NCBI RefSeq assembly: GCF_000738435.1
Contig: NZ_CP003984.1
Location: 2,914,001-2,978,000 of the forward strand
Length of the DNA: 64,000 nucleotides
Origin: Planktomarina temperata RCA23
GTDB taxonomy: Bacteria > Pseudomonadota > Alphaproteobacteria > Rhodobacterales > Rhodobacteraceae
Direction of reading: 5' to 3'
Below are positions 9,448 through 18,377 of the stretch, in pieces; within the stretch, counting starts at the first letter, position 1; every line of letters starts with the position of its first letter. A program made the translations under genes and the position numbers. The notes below the pieces were generated by a model that did no database searches, was not told the DNA's origin, and was given only the letters and a program-made list of their open reading frames with translations.

Positions 9448-9473
9448 GCCCATCTGCATCAAGCAGATTGGGC
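9448..9473 (-). other. Stem-loop in the leader of the Do protease gene
   Basis: On the minus strand the RNA reads GCCCAATCTGC, a 5-base loop, then GCAGATGGGC: ten pairs with one bulge, ending about 17 bases before the start codon and close to the ribosome-binding site. It may influence translation or mark a processing site. There is no U-tract. Confidence 0.4.
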
Positions 9474-9598
9474 GCCTGTTGTCTTGATTAACTTAATGTA
9501 GTTCAGCAAGTTTTCAACGCAATGACCGGTCAGGCCCAGTCACCATCTCGTGAAGGCCAATTTCGGCGGAAAAACACTCATTTTGAACGCCGGGCCGC

Positions 9599-9784
9599 CT
9601 ATAGGCTCAACGCCAATAGAATGCACCCAGCCAGACAAAGCAGAGCCCCCATTTGCCGGCGCGCAGAGATCGACAGGGATTTAAGCGCTTTCAGCAGGGT
9701 CTCAAGGGCATGAGGGGCCAGTAGATAAACCAGCCCCTCAGCAATCATAACAGCCGCAAGGCCGAATACGATCTTGTCAATCAC
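9599..9784 (-). CDS. DUF2065 small membrane protein
   Basis: A 61-residue protein with two hydrophobic segments (KIVFGLAAVMIAEGLVYLL and GALLCLAGCILLALSL) separated by a basic linker SISARRQMG. Size, topology and position match the DUF2065 family, known as a small partner gene between hflC and degP in proteobacteria; its function is unknown. Its start overlaps the hflC stop by four bases, so translational coupling is likely. A 167-bp gap with a leader hairpin separates it from the protease gene. Confidence 0.85.
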   Translation of the reverse strand: MIDKIVFGLAAVMIAEGLVYLLAPHALETLLKALKSLSISARRQMGALLCLAGCILLALSL

Positions 9785-10668
9785 TCAGCAACACGCGGCG
9801 TTGCGGATTTCATATAGGTTAAAAATTCATGATCTGGCGGGATCACCAAAGTTGAATTTCCACCAAGTATGGAAGCCTCATAAGCCGCAAGCGAACGATA
9901 GAAGTCGAAAAACTCAGGATCTGCACCGAAGGCATTCGCCAAAATTCGGGCACGTTCCGCATCGGCTTCCCCTTCGATGATCAAAGCATCCCGCTTGGCC
10001 GCAGACAGCGTTTCCTCATGGGTCCGATCTGCCACAGCTGTGACCCTTTGCGCCGCCTCGCGGCCTCGGGCGCGTTCATCGGTCGCTTCGCGTTCCCGCT
10101 CGGCGATCATACGTTGCAACGTGGCGTCGAAGTTTTGCTCTGGCAAGTTGGTTTGACGCAGACGCACATCAACCACATCCAGCCCCAAATCCTTCGCCCG
10201 CGTTTGAGCCTCACCCCGGATCAGCTCCATCAAGCGGGACCGTTCGGGCGACAGAATGGCGTTTGACGTCACCCCATCGGCCCCGAGAACCGCCCGGATC
10301 TGACCGTCTAGAATGTCGTTGAGCTGAATGCTGGCTTCGCGCTCACCGCCCGCGCCCAAGGCCTGACGGAACTTCACAATATCCGCGATGCGGTACATGA
10401 CAAAAGCATCCACCTCGAGACGACGATCATCCGCCGGCGTCACCTCGATCACCGGGGTTTCCAACGATAAAATCCGGTCATCAAAACGCACAACTTGATC
10501 CAGCCAAGGGATCTTAAAGCCCAAACCAGGATCGGTTTTGACCTGTTTGATTTGGCCGAACCGCAGCACCAGCACTTTTTCGCGCTCATCCACGATGAAC
10601 AAAGACATCAACCCACCAACCGCAATCACGGCGGCTATGATCACTGCAATACGAGATCTCATAGACAT
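9781..10668 (-). CDS. hflC: Protease modulator HflC (SPFH/band 7 protein)
   Basis: A 295-residue membrane-anchored SPFH protein. One N-terminal membrane segment (IAVIIAAVIAVGGLMSLFIV) is followed by the band-7 domain (VDEREKVLVLRFGQI) and a charged coiled coil (REREATDERARGREA). With HflK it forms the periplasmic cage around the FtsH protease and tempers its activity. The start overlaps the hflK stop by one base and the stop overlaps DUF2065, as in a tightly coupled operon. Confidence 0.96.
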   Translation of the reverse strand: MSMRSRIAVIIAAVIAVGGLMSLFIVDEREKVLVLRFGQIKQVKTDPGLGFKIPWLDQVVRFDDRILSLETPVIEVTPADDRRLEVDAFVMYRIADIVKFRQALGAGGEREASIQLNDILDGQIRAVLGADGVTSNAILSPERSRLMELIRGEAQTRAKDLGLDVVDVRLRQTNLPEQNFDATLQRMIAEREREATDERARGREAAQRVTAVADRTHEETLSAAKRDALIIEGEADAERARILANAFGADPEFFDFYRSLAAYEASILGGNSTLVIPPDHEFLTYMKSATPRVAE

Positions 10669-11849
10669 TAGTTTGACCCTCCTTGTGAAGATTTGCGCAA
10701 TTCATTCAACGGCAAATAAGGCACAACACCCTGGCCGCCCTCGCCATTGTCCATGATGATCTTATCGACATTGCCCAAGACTTTTTCCAAAGTCTCAATA
10801 TACAAACGACGACGGGTCACCTCGGGGGCCTCTTTGTATTCGGTCAAGACAGCCGAGAATTGGCTGGCCTCGCCCAAAGCGGCATTGACGACAGAGGCGC
10901 GGTAGCCCTCTGCGGCCTCAAGCAACTGCGCCGCAGCACCACGCGCTTCGGCAAGACGTTGGTTGGCATAAGCATCCGCTTGACGCTCGCGTTGATCGCG
11001 CTCTTGCTCTGCGGCTTGCACATCGCGGAAGGCATCAATCACCGACACGCGCTTTTGCGACCCATCGGCGGCGGTCACGATCACCTGACGGCTTGGCGGA
11101 TCCACTTTGTTAAAGTTGACCCGGACCACAGAAATCCCAGTCTGGCGCTCATCCAATGTTTTTTGGATCAATTGCCGCACATTCGCCTCAATCGCAGCAC
11201 GATCTCGGTTCAAGATCGGCGCCAATTCCGATTGCGCAATCACTTCGCGCATCGCCGCTTCCGAAATCGCCCGGATAGATTGCTCAGGTTCCTTCAGACT
11301 AAACAAAAAATCCGAAGAATTCTTGATATTCCAAACCACCTGAAAGTCGATATCCACGATGTTTTCATCCGTGGTCAGCATCAAGCCCAGCCCGCTGTCA
11401 CGGCTGTCATTGAGCCCGAGAGATTCGGTGCGGTTGGTGGTGACGTTGAACTTCTCATAGGTCACAAAGGGCCAAGGCGCAAAATTGAGACCATTGGTCC
11501 CAATTTCATTGAATTCTCCAAGGAAGAGCTCAACGGATTGTTCCTCCGGCTTGACCGTATAAAAGGACGCGAACAGCCACATGCCAACCGCCGCAAGCCC
11601 AGCCAGGACGAAAGTGCTGCGCGGGATGCCCGCATCTGAGCCGCCAGATCCGCTGCCACCACCTGTGCCACCGCTGCCTTTTCCGCCCATCAACACGCGC
11701 AATTGCTCCTGACCCTTGCGCATCAACTCGTCAATTTCCGGGATTTGCGGCCCGTCTGGACCTCGGTCATTCCCGCCGCCATTACCTTTGTTGCCTCGAT
11801 TGCCGCCGCTTCCGCCGCCGCCCCAAGGTCCACCGTTATTATCCGCCAT
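10668..11849 (-). CDS. hflK: FtsH protease activity modulator HflK
   Basis: A 393-residue partner of HflC. The N-terminus (1-70) is Gly/Asn/Asp-rich and disordered (GGGSGGNRGN, GNGGGNDRG), as is typical for HflK. A membrane span (FVLAGLAAVGMWLFASFY) follows, then the SPFH domain beginning VKPEEQSVELFLGEF and a long coiled coil (ERDQRERQADAYANQRLAEAR). AAGGGA stands before the ATG. It is first in the hflK-hflC-DUF2065-degP group; gor lies 63 bases upstream on the same strand, so read-through is possible. Confidence 0.96.
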   Translation of the reverse strand: MADNNGGPWGGGGSGGNRGNKGNGGGNDRGPDGPQIPEIDELMRKGQEQLRVLMGGKGSGGTGGGSGSGGSDAGIPRSTFVLAGLAAVGMWLFASFYTVKPEEQSVELFLGEFNEIGTNGLNFAPWPFVTYEKFNVTTNRTESLGLNDSRDSGLGLMLTTDENIVDIDFQVVWNIKNSSDFLFSLKEPEQSIRAISEAAMREVIAQSELAPILNRDRAAIEANVRQLIQKTLDERQTGISVVRVNFNKVDPPSRQVIVTAADGSQKRVSVIDAFRDVQAAEQERDQRERQADAYANQRLAEARGAAAQLLEAAEGYRASVVNAALGEASQFSAVLTEYKEAPEVTRRRLYIETLEKVLGNVDKIIMDNGEGGQGVVPYLPLNELRKSSQGGSN

Positions 11850-11912
11850 TCAGCTGTTTCCCTTCACAGTCATTCTGCGCTTCTGTTCTATCTGTGCTCT
11901 GCTTTGAAAATT

Positions 11913-13271
11913 TCAAGCGCTCCGCACAGGGGTTTTCATTGTCACAAGTTCTTCGGACACCGTCGGATGCACAGCACACACACGGTCGAAATCTTCTTTT
12001 GTTGCTCCCATTTTCACCGCTATCCCAGCCAGTTGAATCATCTCACCAGCACCATCTGCGACGATATGACAGCCCAAAATCTTACGGGTTTTTTGGCTGA
12101 CAACCAATTTCATTAACACTTTGTTCGGCGCATCAATAAAGGAAATATTCATTGGGCGAAAGGCAGTTGCATAGACTTCAATCGGCTCTTGCGCACGCGC
12201 CTGCTCTTCGCTGAGGCCAATTGTGCCAAATTCCGGTTGCGTGAAGACCGCCGTTGGGATCAATTCATGATCCACAGAGGTCGGATTGCCCTTCAGGGCG
12301 GTCTCAACAAAGGCCATGCCCTCACGGATCGCCACCGGCGTCAGATTGACACGGTTGGTCACATCTCCGATCGCATAAATCGAAGGCACCGAAGTCTGAG
12401 AAAAACCATCCACCTGGACTGCGCCCACTGAATCCAGACCAATGCCCAGCGCCTCAAGCCCCAATCCCGCGCTTTTAGGGGTGCGGCCTGTGGCGTACAT
12501 CACGACATCAAAGTCATGGCGCGCGCCCTTTGTATCTGTCACGCAGTATCCCGCCCCTTGCTTTTCAATGCGGGCCACATTGGTTTGCATGTGCATCTGG
12601 ACACCGCGCTCTTGCATGCCCTGCACAATCACATCCCGGGCCTCTTTGTCAAAGCCGCGCAAGACCGCCTCGCCGCGATACCAAAGATGGGTTTGCACCC
12701 CAAGACCATTGAGAATGCCGGCAAATTCACAAGCAATATAGCCGCCTCCAACAATCAAGATGCGCTGTGGCAAAGCCTCAAGATGAAAAATTTCGTTCGA
12801 GGTGATGGCGTATTCGGCGCCAGGAACATCGGGCACTGAGGGCCAGCCGCCCGTGGCCAGCAAAATCACCTTGGCCGTCACGACCCGGCCATCGGCCAAA
12901 CGCACCGAATGCGGGCCGCCGACTGTTGCGCGCACATCGAAGGTCTCGACACCTGAGTTTTGCAACAGGCAGCGATAGATGCCTTCAAGCCGATCAAGCT
13001 CACCTTCCAGATTGCGCCGAAATCCCGACCAGTTGAAACCGCCCATCTGCACGTCCCAGCCATAGACTGCAGCTTGCTCCATCGCAGGCGCGTAGGTTGA
13101 GGCAAACACCATCAACTTTTTCGGCACGCAGCCACGGATGACGCAGGTGCCTCCATAGCGGCTCTCTTCGGCCAAACCGACTTTGGCCCCGGTGTCTGAC
13201 GCCGCAACGCGCGCCGCGCGCACACCGCCAGAGCCACCCCCAATTACAAAAAGATCATAGTCAAAAGACAT
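11913..13271 (-). CDS. gor: Glutathione-disulfide reductase
   Basis: NADPH-dependent reductase keeping glutathione reduced; 452 residues, the usual length. FAD motif GGGSGGVRAARVA (11-23), redox pair C43/C48 in GGTCVIRGCVPKK, pyridine-nucleotide motif VGGGYIACEFAG, and the C-terminal dimer-interface His435-Glu440 in HPTVSEEL. AGGGGA precedes the ATG. It follows rpiA by 64 bases on the same strand. The pairing is plausible metabolically, as rpiA belongs to the NADPH-forming pentose pathway, but co-regulation is inferred only. Confidence 0.97.
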   Translation of the reverse strand: MSFDYDLFVIGGGSGGVRAARVAASDTGAKVGLAEESRYGGTCVIRGCVPKKLMVFASTYAPAMEQAAVYGWDVQMGGFNWSGFRRNLEGELDRLEGIYRCLLQNSGVETFDVRATVGGPHSVRLADGRVVTAKVILLATGGWPSVPDVPGAEYAITSNEIFHLEALPQRILIVGGGYIACEFAGILNGLGVQTHLWYRGEAVLRGFDKEARDVIVQGMQERGVQMHMQTNVARIEKQGAGYCVTDTKGARHDFDVVMYATGRTPKSAGLGLEALGIGLDSVGAVQVDGFSQTSVPSIYAIGDVTNRVNLTPVAIREGMAFVETALKGNPTSVDHELIPTAVFTQPEFGTIGLSEEQARAQEPIEVYATAFRPMNISFIDAPNKVLMKLVVSQKTRKILGCHIVADGAGEMIQLAGIAVKMGATKEDFDRVCAVHPTVSEELVTMKTPVRSA

Positions 13272-13335
13272 TTTCGTCCCCTATTGAAATCCAAAGCCCA
13301 CCGCCGCCTGATCTGAAACCCCACCGTTTGGCGTG

Positions 13336-14055
13336 TTAAGGCCGAACGTGCTCTTCAATGCGCCCATCACTGGCGCCAAGAATGACTCGATCACAAATAT
13401 CTATAAATAAGCCATTTTCAACCACGCCCGGCACTTGATTAAGGGCAATGGCCAAAGCCGGCGCATCGGGTATTTGCGCAAGATGCAAATCGAGAATGAA
13501 ATTCCCCTCGTCCGTCACAAAGGGGGCATCGCCCTGCTTGCGCGTGGTGATATCGCACCCGGCCAATCCGTGATCGGCCAAGAGGCGGGCAATATGATCG
13601 CGCGACGAGGCCAAACCAAATCCCAAAACCTCCACCGGCAAAGGGAATTTACCGAGCTGAGGCACATGCTTATCAAAATCTGCAATCACAATCATCCGAT
13701 CCGAGGCGGAGGCGACGATCTTTTCTTGCAAAAGCGCCCCGCCACCGCCTTTGATGAGGTTCAAAGCGGAATCGAATTCATCCGTACCATCAATGGTGAT
13801 GTCCAAATGCCCAGCCTGATCCAGAGTCACAACTTCCAAACCCAGCTCACGGGCCAAGTCGGCTGTGCGGGTCGAGGTGGGCACACCTTGAATGCGCAGC
13901 CCTTCGGCTTTCACCCGCTGAGCCAAACACCGCACCATCCAAGCCGCCGTTGAACCGGTTCCGAGCCCGAGTTTCATACCATCTTCGACCAATTCAACAG
14001 CGCGTTTGGCCGCGACGTATTTTGCCTGATCGGCGGGGGATAAATCGGCAAACAT
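13336..14055 (-). CDS. rpiA: Ribose-5-phosphate isomerase A
   Basis: Interconverts ribose-5-phosphate and ribulose-5-phosphate. 239 residues with the substrate-loop motif LGTGSTAAW near residue 32, DGTDEFD and KGGGGALLQEKIV, all hallmarks of RpiA. AGGAG lies 10 bases before the ATG at 14055. It stands upstream of gor on the same strand. The promoter should lie in the 363-bp region shared with the divergent serine dehydratase gene. Confidence 0.97.
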   Translation of the reverse strand: MFADLSPADQAKYVAAKRAVELVEDGMKLGLGTGSTAAWMVRCLAQRVKAEGLRIQGVPTSTRTADLARELGLEVVTLDQAGHLDITIDGTDEFDSALNLIKGGGGALLQEKIVASASDRMIVIADFDKHVPQLGKFPLPVEVLGFGLASSRDHIARLLADHGLAGCDITTRKQGDAPFVTDEGNFILDLHLAQIPDAPALAIALNQVPGVVENGLFIDICDRVILGASDGRIEEHVRP

Positions 14056-14418
14056 GTAAAGCTACTCCTGGTGATTTTCGCCCCTATTATAGACCGAAGT
14101 TCTGCCAATGCGCGAGGCCCGATTTCATCTTTCGAACCCGGCGTTGGCCGAGCTTAGCTCCAGCCAAGCAAAGGCCTCCGCATAATAGGGAAGCCAGGCC
14201 AAAACACCTTGCCCGGTGGCAACACAGGGTTGCGCCTGCCTGCCCTCAGTTCTGTGTTGAATGGCCTTGTTCAGAGCTCTTTTGACCCGCAATGCGCCGC
14301 TTATTCGCTTGCTCCGTGAAAGGTGCGGACGTAGACCTAGGGGAAAGTGTCGCATTTCCGCCGACAAACCCTGTCAAACCATGATCAACCCAAGCTATAT
14401 ACTCCTGCGAGGTCTTCA
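14056..14418. other. Intergenic region between divergent rpiA and sdaA
   Basis: 363 bp without a gene I can defend. An 80-codon minus-strand frame (14125-14367) has no recognisable motif and no good ribosome-binding site. The region must hold both promoters. The one distinctive element is an inverted repeat 53 bases before sdaA, listed separately. I see no tRNA or riboswitch that I can name. Confidence 0.5.
14348..14366. promoter_or_regulatory. Inverted repeat TGTCG-N9-CGACA upstream of sdaA
   Basis: Perfect 5-bp half sites with a 9-base spacer (centre-to-centre 14 bp), 53 bases before the sdaA start codon. The dyad is the right size for a dimeric or AraC/GntR-type regulator. No regulator gene is adjacent, so the binding protein is unknown. 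Confidence 0.4.
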
Positions 14419-15792
14419 ATGTTTTTATCTGTTTTTGACATGTTTAAGGTCGGCATTGGGCCAAGCTCATCGCATACGATGGGCCCAATGGTTGCGGCGG
14501 GGATGTTTTTGGACCTGCTGCGCGACAGCCCTTTTGAGGCCGCAGGCCTGAAAGCGCGCCTGCATGGGTCTTTGGCCTTCACCGGCGTGGGCCATGCGAC
14601 AGATCGCGCAACACTTCTCGGATTGGCCGGATTTTCGCCCGAAACCTATGATGCCGCCAAGGCTGAAGCGACTCTAGAGGCCATGAAGCGCAACAAAGAG
14701 GTCAACCCTGATGGGCTTGGAACATTGCATCTCGATCCGGCCAGTGACATCGTGTTTGACTTCGGCCCATCCCTGCCGGGTCATACCAATGGTATGATCC
14801 TCATGGCGACGGATGCACAGGGCGACGTGATTTTGCAACAGACCTATTATTCCATCGGCGGCGGTTTTGTGGTGACAGCCGAAGACATGGCCAGTGGGGT
14901 ATCGACCGGCGACATGGACCCCTACCCCCATGAATTCAACACCGCCAATGAATTGCTGGCCCTTTGCGCCGCTCAGGAAAAATCCATCGCCCAGATCAAA
15001 CGCGAGAATGAGTTGAGCCGCCGCAGCGCTGCCGCGCTTGACCGCGGCCTGGCCAAAATCTGGGAGGTGATGAACGATTGCATCAATCGCGGGCTCGACC
15101 GCGGCGGCATTCTGCCGGGTGGTTTGAATGTAAAACGCAGAGCCAAACCCATTCATGAAGCGTTGATGGCCGAGCGCGGGCTGAATATGCCCGCCCCGCA
15201 TACGATCAATGATTGGATGAGCGTCTACGCCATGGCGGTCAATGAAGAGAATGCCGCCGGCGGGCAGGTCGTGACCGCGCCGACCAATGGTGCGGCCGGA
15301 GTGGTGCCTGCCACCCTGCGCTATTGGCTCGATCATGTGCCCGGCGCCACGCCAAAGCGCATCCCAGAGTTTCTCCTCACCGCCGCCGCAATCGGCGGGC
15401 TGATCAAATTCAACGCCAGCATCTCAGGGGCAGAATGCGGCTGCCAAGCGGAAGTGGGCAGTGCTTCGGCCATGGCCGCCGCCGGTCTCTGCGCCGTCTT
15501 GGGCGGCAGCCCCGCACAGGTGGAAAATGCCGCAGAAATAGCCTTAGAGCATCACTTGGGCATGACCTGCGATCCGGTCAAAGGCCTGGTGCAAGTGCCC
15601 TGTATTGAGCGCAATGGGCTGGGCTGTATCAAAGCGGTCTCCGCCGCCAGCCTGTCGATGCGCGGCGATGGCACGCATTTGGTGTCATTAGATGCCTGCG
15701 TGGAAACAATGCGGCAAACCGGTCTAGACATGCATGAAAAATACAAAGAAACTTCGCTCGGTGGATTGGCGGTAAATGTGCCCAACTGCTGA
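14419..15792 (+). CDS. sdaA: L-serine ammonia-lyase (iron-sulfur, single chain)
   Basis: Deaminates L-serine to pyruvate and ammonia. 457 residues with fused beta (N-terminal, [19 protein letters not shown]) and alpha domains. C340, C342 ([11 protein letters not shown]), C384 (MTCDPVKG) and C395 (VPCIERNG) supply the ligand set for the oxygen-sensitive [4Fe-4S] catalytic cluster. ATG at 14419 is chosen because the family starts at MFLSVFD and GCGAGG lies just upstream; an earlier in-frame ATG would add 24 unconserved residues. The family feeds serine, for instance from glycine/sarcosine turnover, into central carbon. Confidence 0.97.
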   Translation: MFLSVFDMFKVGIGPSSSHTMGPMVAAGMFLDLLRDSPFEAAGLKARLHGSLAFTGVGHATDRATLLGLAGFSPETYDAAKAEATLEAMKRNKEVNPDGLGTLHLDPASDIVFDFGPSLPGHTNGMILMATDAQGDVILQQTYYSIGGGFVVTAEDMASGVSTGDMDPYPHEFNTANELLALCAAQEKSIAQIKRENELSRRSAAALDRGLAKIWEVMNDCINRGLDRGGILPGGLNVKRRAKPIHEALMAERGLNMPAPHTINDWMSVYAMAVNEENAAGGQVVTAPTNGAAGVVPATLRYWLDHVPGATPKRIPEFLLTAAAIGGLIKFNASISGAECGCQAEVGSASAMAAAGLCAVLGGSPAQVENAAEIALEHHLGMTCDPVKGLVQVPCIERNGLGCIKAVSAASLSMRGDGTHLVSLDACVETMRQTGLDMHEKYKETSLGGLAVNVPNC

Positions 15793-15822
15793 CCAATCCA
15801 AACCTTGATATGAAAGCACCCC

Positions 15823-16707
15823 ATGGCTCAGGATAACAATCGTTTAGGTCTATTGTTGATGATTGGCTTTTGTATTCTGGCGCCGGCCAGTGATGCTTTG
15901 GTCAAGATTTTAGGCGATGGAATTCCTTTGCTGCAGGTGGTCATTGCCCGGTTTATCGCCCAGTTGCTTTTGGTACGCCGCAACCTTTGGACCAGCCGCC
16001 GCAACACTTGGATGCGGGCAGATCGGCTTGGCTATGTCATTCTGCGGTCGGTTCTGCATCTGGTAGCCATTTCTTTTTTCTTTCTCTCGCTGCGCTACCT
16101 GCCCCTCGCAGATGCCATCGCAATTGCCTATGTCCTGCCCTTCCTGATCTTGGGCGTCGGTTGGATGACCGGAGATCGGGCAAGTCCTTTGAGCCTTGGA
16201 CTCTGCCTGCTGGGGTTCATCGGCACTTTGATGGTGGTGCAGCCCAGCTTTGCCGAGGTCGGTTGGCCTGCGCTCTTGCCGCTGGTTGTGGCCGTTTTAT
16301 TCACCGGCTTTATGTTCATCACCCGCAAGATTTCTAAACATATCGACCCCATCGATCTGCAAGCGGCAAATGGGGTCTGCGCCATGGCGATCCTCTTGCC
16401 CATTGCCGCTTTTGGCTCGGCTTTGAACATTCCACTTTTGACCATCGTCCCGGTCACTGGATTTGAATTTTACGCATTGCTGGGCCTTGGGATCTTGGGA
16501 ACTTTGGCGCATTTGAGCATGACTTGGGCGCTGCGCTATGCCTCTGCGCCCACAGTGGCCCCGGTGCAGTATCTCGAGATTCCTTTCGGAGCGCTCTATG
16601 GCCTGGTGCTCTTTGGCGATCTGCCCAATGGCATGGCGGCTGTTGGGATCATCGTGACGGTGACCGCTGGACTATTGGTGGTGCGTTTTACCAAAGCCTC
16701 TGTCTAG
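15823..16707 (+). CDS. EamA/DMT-superfamily transporter
   Basis: 294 residues with ten hydrophobic segments. Typical features are an N-terminal half ending in PLADAIAIAYVLPF and a second half with APVQYLEIPFGALYGLVLFGDLP. This pattern resembles the S-adenosylmethionine/RhaT-like permease subgroup of roseobacters; the substrate is not determinable. It starts 30 bases after sdaA on the same strand and probably shares its transcript. Its 3-prime end overlaps the convergent thiN gene by 36 bases, so both stop codons lie inside the neighbour's coding sequence. Confidence 0.87.
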   Translation: MAQDNNRLGLLLMIGFCILAPASDALVKILGDGIPLLQVVIARFIAQLLLVRRNLWTSRRNTWMRADRLGYVILRSVLHLVAISFFFLSLRYLPLADAIAIAYVLPFLILGVGWMTGDRASPLSLGLCLLGFIGTLMVVQPSFAEVGWPALLPLVVAVLFTGFMFITRKISKHIDPIDLQAANGVCAMAILLPIAAFGSALNIPLLTIVPVTGFEFYALLGLGILGTLAHLSMTWALRYASAPTVAPVQYLEIPFGALYGLVLFGDLPNGMAAVGIIVTVTAGLLVVRFTKASV

Positions 16708-17346
16708 CGCTTCCAGAACAGTCTCAAGGTGGCAGCGCGGCAGGATTGCCAACAAACCCGGCCCATCCACGGTAATGTCCAGCGCACCACCCAAGGCGGC
16801 ATTCGAAGTCGCAATTTGCCCCATCGGGCTCATGGCCGCATTTGAAAGCGGCCAGCGAACCCCGCGCAAACTCGCTTCAACCGAGGTCATGGGGTAAAAC
16901 CCCACGGGTGTCTCAGCTTCCAGATCCACAGAAAATTTTTGCGGCACAACAAAAACCAGCTGCACCTCATCAATCAAGACCACGGGCCGCGGTTCATTGA
17001 GCAGAGCGGAGAAGCCTGCCAATTGATGATCCAACCGCCCGCCGAGAAACCCCACACCCAAAAAAACATCTGCATCACAGACCGCGAGGCATTTTTGGAA
17101 ATCCGTGGTCTCCTGATCTGTGATATGCGCTACAGCCTGACCGGCCGGCAGGGCTTGTTGCGAATCCATATCGCCCACCACTAATGCCACCTGAACCCCC
17201 GCTTGTTTGGCCGCCTCAAAACCCCCATCAGCCGCCACAATCGCGTCACAATAGGCGGAAGTCTCTCGGATCAATTGAGCGGATGATGGGCCTGCCCCAA
17301 TCAATAAAGTTCGGGACGCGCGATACATATTATTCTCATAGATCAT
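16672..17346 (-). CDS. thiN: Thiamine pyrophosphokinase
   Basis: Transfers pyrophosphate from ATP to thiamine. 224 residues with the family landmarks DAIVAADGG, VVGDMDS, ETTDFQKCL and GFLGGRLDHQL; a C-terminal beta domain carries the thiamine-binding region (ATSNAALGG). An internal ATG at 17328 (MYRASRTL), with GAGA upstream, may be the true start; the coordinate given is the outer ATG. It overlaps the 3-prime end of the EamA gene. The cofactor serves pyruvate dehydrogenase and transketolase. Confidence 0.93.
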   Translation of the reverse strand: MIYENNMYRASRTLLIGAGPSSAQLIRETSAYCDAIVAADGGFEAAKQAGVQVALVVGDMDSQQALPAGQAVAHITDQETTDFQKCLAVCDADVFLGVGFLGGRLDHQLAGFSALLNEPRPVVLIDEVQLVFVVPQKFSVDLEAETPVGFYPMTSVEASLRGVRWPLSNAAMSPMGQIATSNAALGGALDITVDGPGLLAILPRCHLETVLEALDRGFGKTHHQ

Positions 17347-17479
17347 TAGATTAACTCACTATTTTTCTTTGCGCCGCATTTCAGAGTGCCCCCTGGAAAA
17401 ATGACCGTCGCGGTCTTAATAATTTTGAAGGACGGCGCGCCTATGAAGAGACCAAACAGATTGCCATCGGATTTTTCCC

Positions 17480-17917
17480 ATGCCCGCCAAGCGTCCGGCC
17501 TCATTTCTCCTCACTCCGCAGTATCGCGTCGACGCGTTATGGTTGAATGGCGCCGGTCCTGAGGTCAAGGCCGAAGCGCCGAACGGGGCCCCCGCGCCCT
17601 TTGTTGATCTGCACGGGCTAGAAGGCCTGCTGCGCAAACCTGATCCGAAAATCGTGCTCTCATTGCCCGAAGACGCGGAGTTGATCGACCAGCTTCACAG
17701 ATTAACTGGGAAAATGCCAAAATTTGCACAATTCAACCCACCACCAGCCGCATCCACAGAAGCGCCACCAGAGCCACAGGCGCCCGTGAAAGCCGAGACG
17801 GCGAAAGAGCAAAGCGCGCCCCATGCGAACCCACCCGCAGCCGCAGCCACTATGGATCTTTGGGATCTAACCTCCGGCCGGCGCCGCAAGCATGCGGCGG
17901 CAGAGAGAGGCAAGTAG
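17480..17917 (+). CDS. Protein of unknown function with Pro/Ala-rich linker
   Basis: 145 residues, not recognised. Residues 1-85 look folded (FLLTPQYRVDALWLNG, FVDLHGLEGLLRKPDP, LSLPEDAELIDQLHRL). Residues 85-125 are a low-complexity Pro/Ala/Glu linker, and the end is a short motif MDLWDLTSGRRRKHAAAERGK split by a basic patch. No membrane segment or signal peptide is present. The ribosome-binding site is weak. It is divergent from thiN, with a 133-bp gap. The linker plus basic tail suggests a scaffold or nucleic-acid-associated protein, but that is a guess. Confidence 0.6.
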   Translation: MPAKRPASFLLTPQYRVDALWLNGAGPEVKAEAPNGAPAPFVDLHGLEGLLRKPDPKIVLSLPEDAELIDQLHRLTGKMPKFAQFNPPPAASTEAPPEPQAPVKAETAKEQSAPHANPPAAAATMDLWDLTSGRRRKHAAAERGK

Positions 17918-18142
17918 GAGCTGCCGCTAAGCATGAAACTTCTCTAGGATCATCACACTTATACCCCCGCGTCCCGTCATCCAGCCGTTGACCCCAATAT
18001 AATAACCATAATAAACAGATAACTTCGGACGAAGAAATACGCTTCACCCCTGCAATTTCAACAGGGCGCGGCTCACGTACGTCCCTATTAAATTTGACCA
18101 TAATTCACAAAATTTGAGCTTTGCGGAATTCTAGGGGCAGCT

Positions 18143-18301
18143 CAAAAAAAATCCAGCTTCACAATTTTTTCTTTTTTGGCTCGAGCAGAAAATTCTTGCG
18201 CATTGATACTCAAAATCATTAGCGTATAAAAATATACATTAGTATCAAATTAATTTTAGATAAATCTAGATCAACCTGATCGAAAACAAAAAAAATCCAG
18301 C
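18143..18301. repeat. 15-nt direct repeats bracketing AT-rich DNA
   Basis: The sequence C-A8-TCCAGC occurs at 18143-18157 and again, identical, at 18287-18301. The copies are 144 bp apart and enclose very AT-rich DNA. Part of the match is the A-tract, but the C and TCCAGC flanks also agree. They could be a duplication scar or paired binding sites. Confidence 0.5.
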
Positions 18302-18303
18302 GT

Positions 18304-18320
18304 GCATCATCGCGTGATGC
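18304..18320. promoter_or_regulatory. Palindrome GCATCA-N5-TGATGC
   Basis: Six-base perfect arms around TCGCG, immediately right of the second 15-nt repeat and 58 bases before the Hint-protein start codon. It is an operator-like dyad; the binding protein is unknown. Confidence 0.35.
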
Positions 18321-18377
18321 AAAAGTACTGCGGCAACGGTGGGCTATTGCGCGGTGACACGAGACGGGGAGCGTTTC

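Larger units (their letters stand above)
17918..18377. other. AT-rich intergenic region before the Hint-domain gene
   Basis: 460 bp, clearly richer in A+T than the surroundings from about 17990 on, with many A8 and T6 tracts. It contains an exact 15-nt direct repeat and a small palindrome (both listed). Minus-strand frames crossing it have no motif I know. The composition and the isolated gene behind it suggest acquired DNA or a strongly curved promoter region. Confidence 0.6.

Noticed and set aside
14125-14367. Minus-strand 80-codon frame between rpiA and sdaA
   Set aside because: No family pattern, no good ribosome-binding site, and it covers the region where the sdaA promoter and dyad must be.
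17850-18101. Minus-strand frame across the end of the unknown protein and the AT-rich region
   Set aside because: Composition and lack of motif suggest chance; it overlaps the coding 3-prime end of the plus-strand gene.
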